DNA from: Pseudoflavitalea rhizosphaerae
GTDB taxonomy: Bacteria > Bacteroidota > Bacteroidia > Chitinophagales > Chitinophagaceae
DNA: 64,000 nucleotides
Assembly: GCF_003991355.1 (NCBI RefSeq)
Contig: NZ_RCSU01000004.1
Coordinates: forward strand, 124,001-188,000
Direction: 5' to 3'
Of this stretch, positions 45,801 to 54,297 are shown piece after piece. How positions within the stretch are numbered: the first letter of the stretch is position 1; the number at the start of each line of letters is the position of its first letter. A program made the position numbers and the translations under genes. The notes below the pieces were generated by a model. That model worked only from the letters and a program-made list of their open reading frames with translations, was not told where the DNA came from and made no database searches.

Positions 45801-46221
45801 TTCCCTGAATCTAAGCTTCAGTTACAGGTTCCAGAATGGCATGGAGGCTTTCAGAACGGCTCAGAATCCCGGAACCATGGGGAATATCACGGTGGAGATG
45901 TTCAATAACCGCTGGCGGAAACCGGGCGACAATTCCAAATACTCGAAGTTCACCACTACTTACAATCAGTCTTATGCGAGAGAGCTTTCCAATCTTGGTT
46001 ATGTGGATGCTTCCAATCTGCGCATGAACAATATTACCTTGTCGTGGTCGCTTACTGAAAAGATCTATCGCAAGCTCGGGCTAAAGGGAGCTTTCGTCAG
46101 TATCAATGCCCAGAATATTTTCGTGATCACGAATTACCAGGGCCTCGATCCAGATATTCAAAGCATCAACGTGATGCCGCCCACCAAAGAGATCGTTCTA
46201 AATATTAACATCACCCTCTAA
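42886..46221 (+). CDS. SusC/RagA-type TonB-linked transporter with STN domain (cluster B)
   Basis: A 1111-residue outer-membrane transporter with signal peptide MKRSITALILVIGCLFCSLR. Domains are STN (about 24-92), a carboxypeptidase-regulatory-like domain (about 122-198), and plug (about 200-340, with DQVVAQGYSKTTRLLSTSS and SIEVLKDLGSTAIYGSSGAN). The barrel ends in IVLNINITL. It shares with the cluster A protein the plug insert GSNDGVLYGDGPVQGWMATL and the PLTFPSD segment near the C-terminus, so the two are close paralogues. It is less similar to the SusC at 12039. SusD follows after nine bases. Confidence 0.92.
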   Translation: MKRSITALILVIGCLFCSLRGTTQVVTLSVKNAKLESVLKQIKNQTGYSFFFNEVFYSKASKVTLNIKGVTLSEALTKIFSQQSELVYTIVGSTVVVTEKEKPELPLDSTGKPAVSPAGSATGSVKGFVYNKRYEPLSNASIMLRGTSKGVSTAANGSFEMKDAKLGDILRVSYIGYKPMDVKVEFTQGTTVILEDATNELDQVVAQGYSKTTRLLSTSSVARVSGEEIARQPVMNPLMALQGKVPGMVVTPNSGHAAAPVEITIRGKSLLSASSPNPLIVVDGTPMNVGSNDGVLYGDGPVQGWMATLSPAGSQSQLFGFNPKDIESIEVLKDLGSTAIYGSSGANGVILITTKRAKSNTSDLNVNIGYGLSKVMRYFDMLNTQQYLEMRREAFRNDGITPTPADAPDLLLWDTTRYTDWQKEIFGNTGSSLNAMISYSGGGPQLRTTLSASYSTVRPITRVAGKNESINVRVATDFASNNQKFKVAATATYTYTVANMVSTPILSKLPPNAPPLLDSAGEINFKGYEGTIGVIESTSIQNLFKPIDSRTNGLMTNFRISYQLAKGLSLISNLGYGRSNNESWALTPIRSQNPAMNPTGQTVHSRGTNSTFTFEPQLSYDTWIGKGKLAILTGATFKNEKRESLSTMAIGFTNDALLRSILSAPFSYTGNTYSPYKYFGVLGRVEYIWDNKYVVNLTGRRDGSSRFGPGNRFGNFGSVGAAWIATAEPWIAKTLAPVVSMLKFNANYGTAGSDGGSDYQYLTQWGKKEMPVYGGVAPMVSMHAVNQDYHWQSSKEINVGMDMGFGKDSRVSLSLNYYSRRTGDQLLNNPTPIYTGFPTVYGNWNAVIENKGYEAAAVVRVIDKKDFSWTMTMNGGINKNTLVSYPGIENSPDFYKYVVGKSVQNVYLLNYVGVDPMTGNYQFQDYNKDGFIDPSSHFNLPPLTFPSDVQKVLLLGPKFTGGINQSLRYKNLSLNLSFSYRFQNGMEAFRTAQNPGTMGNITVEMFNNRWRKPGDNSKYSKFTTTYNQSYARELSNLGYVDASNLRMNNITLSWSLTEKIYRKLGLKGAFVSINAQNIFVITNYQGLDPDIQSINVMPPTKEIVLNINITL

Positions 46222-46230
46222 TGCTTTGCC

Positions 46231-47706
46231 ATGCGAAATATTAAACAAATCATCATCATACTGGCAGGATTAGTTGCGCTGACTTCCTGCGACAAACTGG
46301 TGGCCATAGACGATCCCATAGACAGTATCACCACCAACCAGGTATTCAGGGACGATGTGCAGGCCAAAGCAGCGATGGCCGGTGTGTATTCAAAACTGGC
46401 CAACGGGAATGGCCAAGGTTCTGCATCCAACCATTTCAGCGCAGGTTTGTCTACCGTACTTGGTGGATTATCCGCTGATGAACTTTCCGTCAGGTTAACA
46501 GGAGAAGATAACCCATTCTTACAATTCAGCACCAACAAGATACTGGTTCAGAATGCGGTCTCGCCTGAACTCTGGTCATCTGCCTATACTACCATCTACA
46601 ATGCCAACAGCGTGATAGAAGGTATAGCGGCATCCACCTCTTCTTCGCTCTCGCAGGGTGTAAGAAAAAAGCTGACAGCAGAATCCAAAGTTATCAGGGC
46701 CTTCTGTTATTTCTATCTCGTTAATTTTTTTGGCGACCTGCCACTGGTATTGACAGTGGACTTCAATGAAACCAGGAATTACACCAGAACGCCTGTGGCT
46801 GATGTGTATAAACAGATCATCAAAGATCTGAAAGAAGCGCAGGTTGATCTGCCCACGGAGAATACCGGACCAGGAGGAGCCAGGATCTATGCAGACAAAT
46901 GGGCGGCTACCGCCCTCCTGGCAAGAGCGTATTTGTATACGCGGGACTATGAAAATGCTTACAGGGAAGCAAGTGCCGTGATTGCCAATACAGCGCAGTT
47001 CGGCCTCGAAATGGACCTCGATAAACCATTTCTCAAAACGAGCAGGGAAGCGATCTGGCAATTTGAAAACTACACCACCAATTACTCCAGGGGTAATGCC
47101 ACCGGGGAAGGCGCATTCCTGATCCCAGGCCGGAACAGTGATGCCGATCCCCTGTTTTCGCTGATCTATTATCATATGACCGATGAACTGGTGCAGGCTT
47201 TTGAACCAACAGACAAAAGACTTTCACAATGGGTAGGTGTTTCCCCGGTGAACAACACCGGCAGCACAAAGTATTTTGCTTATAAATACAAGATGGGTTA
47301 CCATAACAGGATCATTGGCGGAGAGGCAACAGAATACTATACTGCCTTGCGCCTTGCCGAACAGTTCCTCATCAGGGCCGAAGCCGCAGCCAATGGTGCA
47401 GCAGGTCTCACCGATGCCATCGATGACCTGAATGCGATCAGGTTCAGGGCAGGGCTTAACGATCTGCCGGATAATTTGTCGCAACAGGATGTATTCGCAG
47501 CTATCGAAAAGGAAAGAAGGACCGAACTCTTCCTGGAATGGGGCCATCGCTGGTTTGATCTGAAAAGGACAGGCAAGGCAAGTTCAGAACTTTCTCAAAT
47601 GTCCGCCAAACAACCCTGGGCAGGCGATTATCAGCTGCTCTATCCCATACCAGTAAACGAAATCATCAATAACCGGAATCTCGCTCCCAATCCTGGTTAC
47701 AACTAA
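46231..47706 (+). CDS. SusD/RagB-type surface lipoprotein (cluster B)
   Basis: A 491-residue lipoprotein with lipobox GLVALTSCDKLVAIDDP. SusD-type helices (KKLTAESKVIRAFCYFYLVN, ATALLARAYLYTRDYENAY) and RagB motifs (LRLAEQFLIRAEAAANG, EKERRTELFLEWGHRWFDLK) are present, as is the usual closing LLYPIPVNEIINNRNLAPNP. Exactly the same length as the cluster A protein. It caps the SusC encoded nine bases upstream. Ligand unknown. Confidence 0.92.
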   Translation: MRNIKQIIIILAGLVALTSCDKLVAIDDPIDSITTNQVFRDDVQAKAAMAGVYSKLANGNGQGSASNHFSAGLSTVLGGLSADELSVRLTGEDNPFLQFSTNKILVQNAVSPELWSSAYTTIYNANSVIEGIAASTSSSLSQGVRKKLTAESKVIRAFCYFYLVNFFGDLPLVLTVDFNETRNYTRTPVADVYKQIIKDLKEAQVDLPTENTGPGGARIYADKWAATALLARAYLYTRDYENAYREASAVIANTAQFGLEMDLDKPFLKTSREAIWQFENYTTNYSRGNATGEGAFLIPGRNSDADPLFSLIYYHMTDELVQAFEPTDKRLSQWVGVSPVNNTGSTKYFAYKYKMGYHNRIIGGEATEYYTALRLAEQFLIRAEAAANGAAGLTDAIDDLNAIRFRAGLNDLPDNLSQQDVFAAIEKERRTELFLEWGHRWFDLKRTGKASSELSQMSAKQPWAGDYQLLYPIPVNEIINNRNLAPNPGYN

Positions 47707-47718
47707 AGACTACTGCAA

Positions 47719-48534
47719 ATGAAAAAAATACGCACACCCAAAGGTTACCGGCTTTCAATGCGAAAAGGAAGCACTTCTGTAATTGCAATGATTTGTCTTG
47801 TATTGCTGAATGCCTGTGAAAAGAGTGATCATCCCGGAGTGGCATCTCTGAATATCTTCAACGGAATAGTGGGCAGCAACATGCTCGTTACCAATTTTAA
47901 CGGCGGCGAGCCTCTGGTATGGTACAGCAGGGCCAGTCGCTTGTATTACGGGGACCCGGGTGATCAGTCTTCTATCAACTCAGTCAGGAACAGGTTCTAT
48001 TCCTATAGCGGACATCAAAGTATTTCCTTTTTCGAATACCCGGATACGTTAGCAAAAAGCAAACCGGTTACACAGGTACAATTAAACCTGCAGGTGAGTT
48101 CTATTTATAGTTTATTCCTGACAGGACATTTCGAGGCGCCCGATACTTTACTTATCCGCGACCATTTGCCTTATCATGACGCCACAGATAGTACGGCCGG
48201 TATCCGCGTAGTGAACCTGGTGAAGGGGCTCGAAGTCAGCGTTAATCTGCAGGGGCGTGAAGAGGGTAGCGAAGTGGCAGGCATAGGATACAAAGCAGTA
48301 TCGCCTTTCAAAAATTATGAAGTGAAGAAAGAACCGGTGCAATATGTATTCGAGATCAGGGAAAAAAATACAGGCGACCTCATTTCCGTACAAACGATCG
48401 ATACCCAGGACCGGAATATCGGCTATGGACTATCCAACCTTTACCGTTTCAGGAACATTACGATCATCCTGTTCGGAGACCGGAATGATACCGGCGCAGG
48501 CGCACCAAGGTCTGTTGTGATGAGCAATAATTAA
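47719..48534 (+). CDS. DUF4397-like lipoprotein (cluster B)
   Basis: A 271-residue lipoprotein with lipobox CLVLLNACEKSDHPG. It shares with the cluster A protein the opening VASLNIFNGIVGSN, a central FLTGHFEAPDTLLIRDHLP-like stretch, and the DUF4397-like half starting GIRVVNLVKGLEVSVNL. The C-terminus, ITIILFGDRNDTGAGAPRSV, also matches. It lies 12 bases after SusD and 20 bases before the ABC ATPase gene. The conserved place in both clusters suggests it is a necessary part of the system, perhaps connecting the surface complex with the inner-membrane unit; that is inference. Confidence 0.75.
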   Translation: MKKIRTPKGYRLSMRKGSTSVIAMICLVLLNACEKSDHPGVASLNIFNGIVGSNMLVTNFNGGEPLVWYSRASRLYYGDPGDQSSINSVRNRFYSYSGHQSISFFEYPDTLAKSKPVTQVQLNLQVSSIYSLFLTGHFEAPDTLLIRDHLPYHDATDSTAGIRVVNLVKGLEVSVNLQGREEGSEVAGIGYKAVSPFKNYEVKKEPVQYVFEIREKNTGDLISVQTIDTQDRNIGYGLSNLYRFRNITIILFGDRNDTGAGAPRSVVMSNN

Positions 48535-48554
48535 TCATACTGAAAAAAATAATC

Positions 48555-49481
48555 ATGAGCATTATCCTGAAAATAGAACACCTGTCGCACAGGTACAGCA
48601 GCAGCTGGGCTGTGCGTGATCTCAACATCGAGATCGGACAAACAGGTATCGTGGGTTTGCTGGGCTCCAACGGAGCCGGCAAATCCACCACCATGAATAT
48701 CATCTGTGGCGTGCTGAATCAAACTGAAGGAAAGGTGATGGTTAACGGTTTCGATATCCGCGAAAAACCGGAGGAAGCAAAAAAAGATATCGGTTTCCTT
48801 CCGCAAACACCGCCGTTGTACACAGATTTCACCATCGATGAATACCTGCATTATACCGCCAACCTGCGGGCAATGGACAAGTCGAAGATCAAAGCGGCAG
48901 TGGAGGAAGTGAAAGAGAAAACAGGCATCGGTCATTTCAGCAGCAGGCTGATCAAGAATTTATCCGGAGGTTACCGTCAGCGTGTGGGCATTGCACAGGC
49001 GCTGATCCACAAACCCAAACTGGTGGTGCTGGATGAGCCTACCAATGGCCTCGATCCCAATCAACTGATCGAAGCCAGGAAAATGATCCGGGAAATTGCA
49101 CAGGAACATGCAGTGTTGTTATCGTCCCATATCCTCTCCGAGATCCGCTTACTCTGTAAGGATGTGATCATGATCGAATCCGGCAGGATGGTGTTCTCCG
49201 ATTCCATGGATGCTTTCGATAATTATTTGTCGCCCAGCAGCCTGCTGGTAACACTGGAGAACATGCCGGCGGAATCAGCCCTGCTGGCCATCAAGGGTGT
49301 GAACCGGGTGGAGATGCTCACCGGCAAACAGGTTCGTATTTATTTCGAGCCCGGCCAGGTGATCAATGAAAGGATCGTGGAGGCAAGTATACAGAACAAC
49401 TGGAGGCTGATGGAGATCAGTGCAGATAAAATTTTACTGGATGATACATTCAAACAACTTTCCATCCAGTCTGCCAATTAA
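48555..49481 (+). CDS. GldA-like ABC transporter ATP-binding subunit (cluster B)
   Basis: A 308-residue ABC ATPase aligned without gaps to the cluster A protein. Walker A GSNGAGKS is at 37-44, signature LSGGY at 136-140, Walker B LVVLDE at 156-161 and H-loop His at 192. The C-terminal regulatory extension has RLMEISADKILLDDTFKQL. By eye about 264 of 308 residues are identical to cluster A. Expected to drive the two GldFG fusions encoded next; export or periplasmic mechanical work are both possible. Confidence 0.92.
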   Translation: MSIILKIEHLSHRYSSSWAVRDLNIEIGQTGIVGLLGSNGAGKSTTMNIICGVLNQTEGKVMVNGFDIREKPEEAKKDIGFLPQTPPLYTDFTIDEYLHYTANLRAMDKSKIKAAVEEVKEKTGIGHFSSRLIKNLSGGYRQRVGIAQALIHKPKLVVLDEPTNGLDPNQLIEARKMIREIAQEHAVLLSSHILSEIRLLCKDVIMIESGRMVFSDSMDAFDNYLSPSSLLVTLENMPAESALLAIKGVNRVEMLTGKQVRIYFEPGQVINERIVEASIQNNWRLMEISADKILLDDTFKQLSIQSAN

Positions 49482-49539
49482 TTGATGGCATAGCTTCCTT
49501 CCTACTATTTCCCTACTTAACAAGCATAAATACCAATCT

Positions 49540-51897
49540 ATGAAGATGGTAATTCAAATCGCAAAGGCAGAGTTGCGAAACCTTTTCTATTCCCCTGTAG
49601 CATGGTTCCTGACCATTTCCTTCCTGGTACTGTTCGCCTGGATGTATTCCACGCAACTGTATGAGATGGTTAAAATGCAGGATGTCTATATGGAGACAAA
49701 ACCCGATTTCAAAGACCTGGGGCCGTTTCCGATGACGATGGCTTTTTTCATGCCACCCAATGGCGTACTTAAACTGGTGCTGGAAAACCTGTACCTTTTC
49801 ATCCCATTGATCACGATGGGGTTGATGGGGCGTGAAACGCAGATGGGCACCATTAAACTTTTGTACTCCTCACCTGTAAAGCTTCGCCAGATCGTTGGCG
49901 GGAAATTCCTCGGCATCATGGTGTACAATATGCTGCTGGTATCCATCGCAGGCTTGTTCATGTTCACTTTCTTTTTCTTTATGAGGTCGCCGGATTACGG
50001 TCTGTTCATTTCCTCCGTAGCCGGTCTCTTCCTGCTGGCATGTGCTTATACCGCAATCGGATTATTTGTGAGCAGTCTTACCAGTTACCAGATCCTGGCA
50101 GCACTTGGCACTTTCCTGATCGTGTTTGTATTGTCGAAGATCGACGGGCTCTGGCAGAAGTATGATATCCTGCGCGACATCACTTACTTTTTCTACCTGC
50201 CCGGCCGCACCGACAGGATGATGAAGGGGCTGATCGCAACAAAGGATATAGTCTATTACGCCATGATGGTGTTCATGTTCCTGGGCTTTACGCTCATCAG
50301 ATTGAAAAGCCTGCGCGAATCCAAACCCTGGTATGTGAAAATAATGCGGGTAGTGATCATCGTTATGATCACCATTGCTACCGGCTATTTTTTATCCCTT
50401 CCTGTTACCACAAAGTACTGGGACCTCACTGCGGGCGAACGGAATACGATCCATTCCAATACCCAAAAAGTGCTGGCTGATCTGAATGAGGGACCGCTTG
50501 AAGTGACCATGTATGTGAACCTCCTCGGGGGCTCTGCCTTATTCGGTTTACCGGAAATGAGAAATGAATACCTCAATTATACCTGGGAGAGGATCCTCCG
50601 CTTCAAAACCGATATCCGTTTCAAATACGTGTATTACTACCATTATGATAAGAGCGTTGATAATGGCGCATTACAGGAGGCTTTTCCCGGAAAGAACAAT
50701 GAGGAAATGGCGCGTGAAATGGCCGTGCTCTTCAACGTAAATGTGAAGAAATTCAAGCCATATTCTGAGATCAGGGACAGCATCGACCTCGATCCGGAAG
50801 GTCAGCGGCTGGTGATGCAGTTATCTTACAAGGGAAGAAATGAATTTCTCCGCACCTATAATGGGTCCGGCGTGGAATCTGTTTTCCCTACAGAAGAGAA
50901 TATGGCTGCCGCTTTCAAACGATTAGCGCATCCTGAAAGTATCCCGCTGATATTGTATACTTCCGATAATCTTGAAAGGAGTCTCTGGAGGAGTGGTGAA
51001 AGGGAACATCATAATTTCATCTCCAAACAATTCAGCAACAGCTTGCAGAACCTGGGTTTTGATGTTGATTCCATCTCACTTGAGAAGGAAGATATCCCTT
51101 CCAATATTACTGCGCTGGTAGTGGCTGATCCAAAAACAGCTTTCAGTGAAACTGTTTACCGAAAGATCAAAAAATATATGGATGAAGGAGGCAATATCGT
51201 GTTTATGGGAGAGCCCGGCAAGCAGGATTTGCTTAACCCCCTTATCAGGGATCTTGGCGTACAAATGCTGGATGGTAACCTGGTGGAGCCTACATGGCAT
51301 GAAACACCGGACATGGTGAAGCCTTATTATACCCGTGCGGCTCCTGCGCTGGCAGATGAACTGGGTCTCTGGAGCGTGAGCCAGAAATGGAAGGAGGAAT
51401 ATTTCAGGGATACCATGAAAATGCTGATGCCCGGCGTGGCGGCGCTTTCTTATACAGATAGTAATGGCTCCGTCAAAAAGCCCCTGTTCCTCACCGTTGG
51501 AACCAGTACCTGGATCAAAAAAGGGAAACTGGTGGTGGATTCCGCCGAAGTAAAATACAGCCAGGAGGATGGCGATGTGAAAGGCTCATTCCCAACCGTG
51601 CTGCAATTGACCAGGCAGGCAGGCAACAGGCAACAGAAAGCTGCTATTTACGGAGATGCTGATTTTGTCAGCAATATAAGATGGAAGAATGGAGAAGTGA
51701 TCAATCGTGCGGTCTACTCCTGGATGGCAGACAATGCTTACCCCGTATATGCCTTCCCGTATGTGTGGCCTAAAGATAACCTCTTCCTGATCAAACCCCG
51801 CACCGCTAAAATATTCCATATAGTATCTGTGTGGATATTGCCTTCCATTCTGCTGATCACGGCAATTGTGGTGTTGGTTAGAAGGAAGAGGAAATAG
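49540..51897 (+). CDS. GldF-GldG fusion, type 1 (cluster B)
   Basis: A 785-residue membrane protein with a six-helix permease half (start MKMVIQIAKAELRNLFYSPV, coupling region LLYSSPVKLRQIVGGKFLGI), a linker helix near 265-285, an extracytoplasmic GldG-like domain (about 290-750, with KIKKYMDEGGNIVFMGEPGK), a last helix and tail VLVRRKRK. It matches the cluster A type 1 protein in details such as EAFPGKNNEEMAREMA and KMLMPGVAALSYTDSNG. It lies 58 bases after the ATPase gene and 33 bases before the type 2 fusion. Confidence 0.85.
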   Translation: MKMVIQIAKAELRNLFYSPVAWFLTISFLVLFAWMYSTQLYEMVKMQDVYMETKPDFKDLGPFPMTMAFFMPPNGVLKLVLENLYLFIPLITMGLMGRETQMGTIKLLYSSPVKLRQIVGGKFLGIMVYNMLLVSIAGLFMFTFFFFMRSPDYGLFISSVAGLFLLACAYTAIGLFVSSLTSYQILAALGTFLIVFVLSKIDGLWQKYDILRDITYFFYLPGRTDRMMKGLIATKDIVYYAMMVFMFLGFTLIRLKSLRESKPWYVKIMRVVIIVMITIATGYFLSLPVTTKYWDLTAGERNTIHSNTQKVLADLNEGPLEVTMYVNLLGGSALFGLPEMRNEYLNYTWERILRFKTDIRFKYVYYYHYDKSVDNGALQEAFPGKNNEEMAREMAVLFNVNVKKFKPYSEIRDSIDLDPEGQRLVMQLSYKGRNEFLRTYNGSGVESVFPTEENMAAAFKRLAHPESIPLILYTSDNLERSLWRSGEREHHNFISKQFSNSLQNLGFDVDSISLEKEDIPSNITALVVADPKTAFSETVYRKIKKYMDEGGNIVFMGEPGKQDLLNPLIRDLGVQMLDGNLVEPTWHETPDMVKPYYTRAAPALADELGLWSVSQKWKEEYFRDTMKMLMPGVAALSYTDSNGSVKKPLFLTVGTSTWIKKGKLVVDSAEVKYSQEDGDVKGSFPTVLQLTRQAGNRQQKAAIYGDADFVSNIRWKNGEVINRAVYSWMADNAYPVYAFPYVWPKDNLFLIKPRTAKIFHIVSVWILPSILLITAIVVLVRRKRK

Positions 51898-51930
51898 AAC
51901 TTATTAAGTAACTGCATAAATTTCACATCA

Positions 51931-54294
51931 ATGAGGATGGTCATTCAAGTTGCGAAAGCTGAGCTTCGTAACCTCTTTTATTCACCCATCGCCTGGTTCA
52001 TGCTGGTCGCCTTCCTGGTGCAATGCAGTTGGTATTATTCCACTTCACTGGAGTTCAATGCCAACTACCAGGATGTAATACTCAGGAACAATCCGAATTC
52101 CGAACTTTTTGAAAAAATGAGTTTTACAAGAGCTTTGTTTTCGGGCGACAATGGATTTTTCTCCAATGTGCTGCAAAATCTCTACCTCTTCCTGCCCCTT
52201 CTCACCATGGGGCTGATTGGGAGAGAGGTACAGAATGGAACTATCAAACTGCTGTATTCATCGCCTGTAACCATCCGGCAGATCGTAACAGGGAAGTTCC
52301 TGGCTTTCATGATCTTTAACCTGCTGCTGGTATTGATTGTGGGAATTTTCTGTGTGTCGGCTGCCATTCAGGTGAAGTCCATGGATTATGGAATGCTGAT
52401 GTCTGCATTGCTCGGCTTTTACCTGCTGGCCTGTACCTATGGAGCCATCGGCGCATTCATGAGCAGTATCACTACTTACCAGGTTGTAGCTGCCTTCAGC
52501 ACCTTTTTGGTGATCCTGTTGCTGACCTTTATTGGCAGAGTCTGGCAGCAATATGATTTTGTAAGGGACCTTACCTTTTTCCTGCATCTCCCGGGACGTA
52601 CAGAAAAAATGCTGGTGGGGCTGATCACCACCAAGGATGTGATCTACTTCATGGTAGTGATTGGCATGTTCCTGTTGTTCACTATTTTCAAAATGCGTGG
52701 TGCACGTGAAACAAAACCCTGGTATGTAAAGGCGGGCAGATACCTGGGCGTATTGATGGCGGGCCTGCTGATCGGTTATATAACGTCCAGGCCTGTACTA
52801 ACAGGTTATTGGGATACCACTGCTCAGAACGTGAATACCATTCATCCGAATACACAGGCATTGGTCCGTGAGATGGGCGATGAACCACTGGAGGTAACCT
52901 TATACGTGAATTATATGGGAAGAGGTGGGTTTTCCGGATTGCCTGCGGCGCGTAATTTCTATCTCTCCTGGATCTGGGAACCATACACCCGTTTCAAACC
53001 GGATATCAAATTCAAATACGAATATTATTATGATCATGATAGTACTATCATGGGCAATCATCTCTATAAACGATTTCCCGGAAAATCCCTGGACCAGATC
53101 ATTCAAAAAATGGGTGAATATCAGGATGCCGATATAAGCTATTTTCAAAAGCCGGAGGAGATGCGTAAGAAGATAGATCTCCGCCCTGAAGGCCTTGCCC
53201 TGGTGATGCAACTGAAATACAAAGGCAGAACAGAATTCCTGCGAACCTATAATGACTCCAGGTTGTGGCCGGAAGAAAACAATTTTGCCGCCGTCTTCAA
53301 AAAATTACTGCATCCTGAAAAAATACCGCATGTTACTTTTATTACGGGGCACTATGAGAGGAATATTTACAAGCTGGGTGAAAGGGAATATGGTGATCAT
53401 ACAGCTATGAAGGAATCGCGGATTGCCCTGGTGAACCTGGGATACAATATGGATTCTTTATCGCTTGAGCACAATGAGGTCCCTGCCAATACGCAATTGC
53501 TGGTGCTGGCCGATCCGAAAGCAGCATTGAGTGATGATTGCCAGGCTAAGATCCGTGAATATATCGCGAGGGGTGGCAATATGTTCATCATGGGTGAACC
53601 GGGTAAGCAACAAATAGTGAATCCGGTTCTGCAACAAATAGGAGTGCAGCTTCAGGAAGGGATCATCCTCACTGAAACCAAACAGGAAGCGCAGGATATG
53701 GTGATGCCTGCTATCAATACAGCCATGTTCAGTTTGATGGCAGACCCCTCCAGCGCCATCTTTAAAAAAGTAAAACCGAAACATGCACATATGCTGATGC
53801 CCGGCGTAGCTGCTATTCAGTTAGCGGATACGAATAGTTTTACCCGTACAGCCCTGCTGGCAACGGACAAAAATATTACCTGGATCAGGAAAGGTGTATT
53901 TGTGCGGGATTCAGCCAAATTACAATTCAATCCTGCTGAAGGCGACCAGCGCTCCATGCATCGTGAAGCGGGTTTTGAAGGAGACGGGTTCATCACCTTA
54001 CTGGCTATGCACAGGAATGTTGGCCAAAAAGATCAGCGCATATTGGTAGCCGGGGACGCTGATTTCATCAGTAATATCAGAACGCTGCAGGTAAGTAAGT
54101 ATGCCGGTTACCTCTATGGCTGGCTGAGCAATGGAGAATTCCCCGTGTATTTACCCGGCAATCCGCCACCTGACAATCGTATGAGGATCGGACCTGATAC
54201 TGCAAAAGCATTCCGTATCATTTATATCTACATATTACCCGGCGCTTTGCTGCTCTTCGCTACTGTATTGCTGATCAGACGAAAAAGAAAATAA
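51931..54294 (+). CDS. GldF-GldG fusion, type 2 (cluster B)
   Basis: A 787-residue membrane protein with the same architecture: permease half (MRMVIQVAKAELRNLFYSPI), linker helix, extracytoplasmic GldG-like domain (KIREYIARGGNMFIMGEPGK), terminal helix and tail LIRRKRK. It shares type 2 features with the cluster A protein (DSTIMG, KPEEMRKKIDLRPEGLALVM), but lacks the His-rich loop and is 16 residues shorter. The MutS-like gene begins three bases after its stop codon, the same near-zero spacing as in cluster A. Confidence 0.85.
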   Translation: MRMVIQVAKAELRNLFYSPIAWFMLVAFLVQCSWYYSTSLEFNANYQDVILRNNPNSELFEKMSFTRALFSGDNGFFSNVLQNLYLFLPLLTMGLIGREVQNGTIKLLYSSPVTIRQIVTGKFLAFMIFNLLLVLIVGIFCVSAAIQVKSMDYGMLMSALLGFYLLACTYGAIGAFMSSITTYQVVAAFSTFLVILLLTFIGRVWQQYDFVRDLTFFLHLPGRTEKMLVGLITTKDVIYFMVVIGMFLLFTIFKMRGARETKPWYVKAGRYLGVLMAGLLIGYITSRPVLTGYWDTTAQNVNTIHPNTQALVREMGDEPLEVTLYVNYMGRGGFSGLPAARNFYLSWIWEPYTRFKPDIKFKYEYYYDHDSTIMGNHLYKRFPGKSLDQIIQKMGEYQDADISYFQKPEEMRKKIDLRPEGLALVMQLKYKGRTEFLRTYNDSRLWPEENNFAAVFKKLLHPEKIPHVTFITGHYERNIYKLGEREYGDHTAMKESRIALVNLGYNMDSLSLEHNEVPANTQLLVLADPKAALSDDCQAKIREYIARGGNMFIMGEPGKQQIVNPVLQQIGVQLQEGIILTETKQEAQDMVMPAINTAMFSLMADPSSAIFKKVKPKHAHMLMPGVAAIQLADTNSFTRTALLATDKNITWIRKGVFVRDSAKLQFNPAEGDQRSMHREAGFEGDGFITLLAMHRNVGQKDQRILVAGDADFISNIRTLQVSKYAGYLYGWLSNGEFPVYLPGNPPPDNRMRIGPDTAKAFRIIYIYILPGALLLFATVLLIRRKRK

Positions 54295-54297
54295 ACC

